Below are positions 50,375 to 52,530 of a DNA stretch of 52,530 bases, in pieces. Made by a program: the position numbers and the translations under genes. Location of the stretch: contig JAFGQE010000018.1 of assembly GCA_016935835.1 (NCBI GenBank), forward strand, positions 1-52,530, in the 5' to 3' direction. The stretch's first letter is position 1. Each line of letters begins with the position of its first letter. The DNA comes from Clostridia bacterium. GTDB taxonomy: Bacteria; Bacillota; Clostridia; DUPQ01. The notes beneath the pieces were generated by a model that was not told where the DNA came from, made no database searches, and worked only from the letters and a program-made list of their open reading frames with translations.

Positions 50375-51049
50375 TATTGTACCCCTTATACCATATAAAG
50401 TTGTGCTTGCCCGCACTTCGCCTTTGTCCGTTCTCATTTATTCAACCTATTTGCGAACAATATGGCAACTGGCTTTTATATCACCACCGCCCTGCTCGTA
50501 ACCGGGAGCGTATAATCAAGGATATTGATAGCAGATATGAGAAAAAAGCAAGCTCACCGGACTTTTATGTTTCTTTTGTCTTTCTTCACCGTTGCTTCTT
50601 GGAAAACAGGGCTCAGGATCGTAACAAAGGCATGGAAACACTTGGTTTATGACTGTTATAACCGCGGGTAGGTTTGGTGCCGGTTCAGGCGGAGCAAAGG
50701 AAAGCATGTCTGCGCTTATGATAATTGGGATAAGAATTGCATGCATGTTTACCATGCCGTTGATGTCGATACCGAAGAACCCCATGTTCTCCCCCTGCGT
50801 ATTCAAATGTTTCCTTAATTCTATGGTCTTCTTCCATGTCTGTCAATAAAAGTAGTTTTACCTTTAGTTTTTCGAAAACATCCGATGGCTTGCCTCTTGC
50901 CGGCGACGGCTGTTTTATATATTCCCAAAATTATTGCCGCTATTTTGCAGGTTTTGAGTTTTTTATTTTTAAGCTTGATTCGATTAACGCGAATTTTTAT
51001 CAAAAACACTTTATAATTAATATATATTATATAAAAAAGGATTGATAAA
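50375..51049. other. gene-poor 675-bp region
   Basis: No gene is convincingly present. On the minus strand two overlapping reading frames near 50806-50850 and 50640-50790 can be joined by a frameshift into 'EYAGGEHG' followed by 'FGIDINGMVNMHAILIPII', which looks protein-like but matches nothing I know. It may be a remnant of a decayed gene. Bases 50930-51030 are AT-rich and include TATAAT (51012-51017) ahead of the DUF502 gene, without a clear -35. Confidence 0.35.
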
Positions 51050-51652
51050 ATGAAAAAAATTCGAAAATGGTTTTTATCGGGGCTTGCGGTTATTCTTCCC
51101 GTAGGTCTTACCGCGTTTATTCTTGTCTGGCTGTTCAACCTTCTTGACGGCATACTGAGGGATTTGATCGCCCTGATTTTCGGCAGGAATATCCCTGGTC
51201 TTGGGCTGCTGTTCCTGCTGACATTCATTTTGCTGGTAGGATTGTTCACCTCAAATTTCGTCGGGAGCAAGATAACCGGTTGGTTGGAGAGAATCATAGG
51301 CAGAATACCTCTGATCAAATCTGTATACAACCCTTTGAAAAAAATTATTTCAGGGTTGTCAAGCGATACTGCGGAAAGCTTCAAGAAAGTCGTTGTCGTT
51401 GAATTCCCGATGAAAGGCTCAAAAAGCATCGGATTCATAACAAACACCAACTTTTCAATAGGAGACACTGACAAGGTAAGTGTTTTCATCCCAACCACGC
51501 CAAATCCTACAAACGGGTTTTTAATAATGCTTGACAAGGCTGATGTGGAAATTCTCGATGTCACAGTAAACGAAGGACTTAATATGGTTGTCTCAATGGG
51601 CAGTTCGATGGAGGGAAATCTAAAAACACGATCGGCCTCGAGTCAAAATTGA
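51050..51652 (+). CDS. DUF502 family membrane protein
   Basis: A 200-residue protein with two N-terminal transmembrane helices (about 8-35 and 50-70) and a beta-rich cytoplasmic domain. 'FLSGLAVILPVGLTAFILVW', 'IPGLGLLFLLTFILLVGLF', 'IPLIKSVYNPLKKII' and 'FIPTTPNPTNGFLIML' are DUF502 hallmarks. The family is widespread and of unknown function. AAAGGA lies about 8 bases before the ATG. It converges with the CPBP-like gene, 15 bases apart. Confidence 0.93.
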   Translation: MKKIRKWFLSGLAVILPVGLTAFILVWLFNLLDGILRDLIALIFGRNIPGLGLLFLLTFILLVGLFTSNFVGSKITGWLERIIGRIPLIKSVYNPLKKIISGLSSDTAESFKKVVVVEFPMKGSKSIGFITNTNFSIGDTDKVSVFIPTTPNPTNGFLIMLDKADVEILDVTVNEGLNMVVSMGSSMEGNLKTRSASSQN

Positions 51653-51667
51653 CTTTCCCAAAACACT

Positions 51668-52390
51668 TTATACTCTTGCATTCATTATTCCAAAAAGCGC
51701 CGGATAGATGGATAAGGCAAGTATCTGCAATCCCGTGGCAAGGTCAAGGAAGCCGTGTCCGATCATAAGCGGGGGAAGATTTCTCTTTTTAAAGTAAATA
51801 ATACCAAGCACCAATAAAAGCGGCAGGAATGATAAAAATCTGAACAAAATGTGCTTCCAGTCAATCAAAAATGGAATGAAGCTGTGCTGTAGCGCATAAA
51901 AAAAGACAGGATATGCAACTGCAAGCACTTTTCTGCCTGTAGTTTTTTCAATCCCATTAAGAGAGTACCCGAAATATAGAGGAAATTCTGCAAAAATTAT
52001 TGTAATTGGAAGCAATACTGCATTTATCGCCGCAATCCACGGAGGAATCGGATTTATCAGCCCCGTCGGCATATTTCCATATATTATATAACCTGCTGCA
52101 GCCATTCCCCCGATGCCAAGGATAAACATTAAAATGGTCATGGACGCTGTGTTCCCAACCTTTATTCTACCTTTTTCAAATCCAATTATATCTTTGTATG
52201 TCTTTCCTTCGGATCTGAATACAATGACAAGCACTCCTATTGTCAGGACATTGCATGCCGTACATATTAAAGACCACCATCGGGAGGATTCCAAAAGGGT
52301 TTGCCCGCTAATCGATGAAAAAAGTAATCCAGCAAAAATAAATAATACGCTTCTGAAAGCAGGCAATATGAATGGGTATGCTTTTTTCAT
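51668..52390 (-). CDS. CPBP/CAAX-protease-like membrane protein, probably inactive
   Basis: A 240-residue polytopic membrane protein with about seven transmembrane helices. The C-terminal layout matches CPBP intramembrane proteases: 'FAEFPLYFGYSLNGIE', 'YALQHSFIPFLIDW' and 'LMIGHGFLDLATGL' supply a Glu and the two conserved His positions. The signature EExxxR is reduced to AEFPLYF, so the catalytic Glu pair and Arg are not intact and activity is doubtful. ATG 52390 follows GAGGGGAAGGGA on the minus strand; a longer frame to 52456 crosses a hairpin. Probably a degenerate member or one with another role. Confidence 0.72.
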   Translation of the reverse strand: MKKAYPFILPAFRSVLFIFAGLLFSSISGQTLLESSRWWSLICTACNVLTIGVLVIVFRSEGKTYKDIIGFEKGRIKVGNTASMTILMFILGIGGMAAAGYIIYGNMPTGLINPIPPWIAAINAVLLPITIIFAEFPLYFGYSLNGIEKTTGRKVLAVAYPVFFYALQHSFIPFLIDWKHILFRFLSFLPLLLVLGIIYFKKRNLPPLMIGHGFLDLATGLQILALSIYPALFGIMNARV

Positions 52391-52424
52391 TCCCTTCCCC
52401 TCTTCTTTCACTTGAATATACCAA

Positions 52425-52446
52425 AAAACCCCGGGATTTCCAGGGT
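52425..52446 (-). terminator. hairpin upstream of the CPBP-like gene, terminator-like on the minus strand
   Basis: AAAACCC (52425-52431) and GGGTTTT (52443-52449, read on plus) can pair. On the minus strand the stem ends in GGGGTTTTTTGG, as in a terminator for a gene outside the window or an attenuator for the CPBP-like gene. Confidence 0.45.
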
Positions 52447-52502
52447 TTTCGGTCAAATTGTGGCCAGACTGTCCGAAAACTATGTTATTTATCTAACGGA
52501 TG

Positions 52503-52511
52503 TGGTATAAT
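52503..52511 (+). promoter_or_regulatory. extended -10 at the window's right edge
   Basis: TG-G-TATAAT on the plus strand, the same extended -10 form seen at 5223, 22407, 23735 and 46045. It points to a gene beyond the window. No -35 is evident. Confidence 0.5.
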
Positions 52512-52530
52512 TGGTGCATACAATGCAGCG

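Noticed and set aside
50821-51564. Minus-strand open frame of about 247 codons across the DUF502 gene
   Set aside because: Mostly antisense to DUF502, with low-complexity Ser/Pro/Lys-rich translation.

Overview
The window looks like a chromosomal segment of an anaerobic, Clostridia-like (low-to-mid GC Firmicutes) bacterium. The main reasons are a DnaD-type replication protein, a YhaO/YhaN nuclease pair, an XpaC-TelA pair, strong Shine-Dalgarno sites with several TTG starts, and a large number of 4Fe-4S proteins. No sporulation gene, tRNA, rRNA, CRISPR array or intact insertion sequence was recognised. The species cannot be named from the sequence.

Layout. 1-3893: end of ispE, then acpS and a yhaO/yhaN-like nuclease pair, all overlapping head to tail. 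3880-5115 (minus): a DnaD protein whose C-terminus resembles the N-terminal part of the helicase loader DnaI/DnaC. 5203-6355: DUF362 ferredoxin-like protein behind a good promoter. 6480-7289 (minus): a lipoprotein with a long leader and a 28-bp tandem repeat. 7308-12175: a divergent catabolic unit, with a TIM-barrel isomerase/epimerase and an MDR dehydrogenase on the minus strand and a DctPQM TRAP transporter on the plus strand behind a perfect sigma-A promoter. 12255-14144: two unknown membrane proteins and a deoxyinosine/uracil-type DNA glycosylase. 14170-15546 (minus): a fucose/arabinose-isomerase-like protein. 15672-22127: two sensor kinases with nearly identical catalytic cores, facing each other, and a response regulator with an HD-GYP output.

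22466-27229 is the most interesting block. It begins with a decayed Na/Pi-cotransporter C-terminal (PhoU-like) domain. Next come a secreted Gly/Asp-rich protein, an OmpR-type regulator and its kinase, a membrane polyferredoxin of the NapH/NosR type, and a small membrane-anchored helical protein. The same direct repeat (TGACACA-N3-ATGACAG) lies about 45-52 bp upstream of both the secreted-protein gene and the polyferredoxin gene, and ends 10 bp before a plausible -10 element in each. This suggests that the embedded two-component system controls the genes on both sides of it.

27309-33453: an arginine-to-spermidine operon (arginine decarboxylase, agmatinase, carboxyspermidine dehydrogenase and decarboxylase) translationally abutted to a beta-propeller glycosidase-like gene. 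33534-40900: a 4Fe-4S aldo/keto reductase, a large unrecognised cytosolic protein, two flavodoxin-fold reductases and a GH116-type glycosidase. 40936-45920: a VTT/DedA membrane protein, then a TetR regulator with two identical palindromic operators in front of an ABC-2 exporter (ATPase, two permeases, small membrane protein). 46081-48975: xpaC-telA, then a small ECF-like sigma factor overlapping a membrane protein gene. 49074-49175: a diverged 51-bp tandem repeat. 49169-52390: an M20 amidohydrolase, a gene-poor 675-bp stretch, a DUF502 membrane protein and a degenerate CPBP-type membrane protein.
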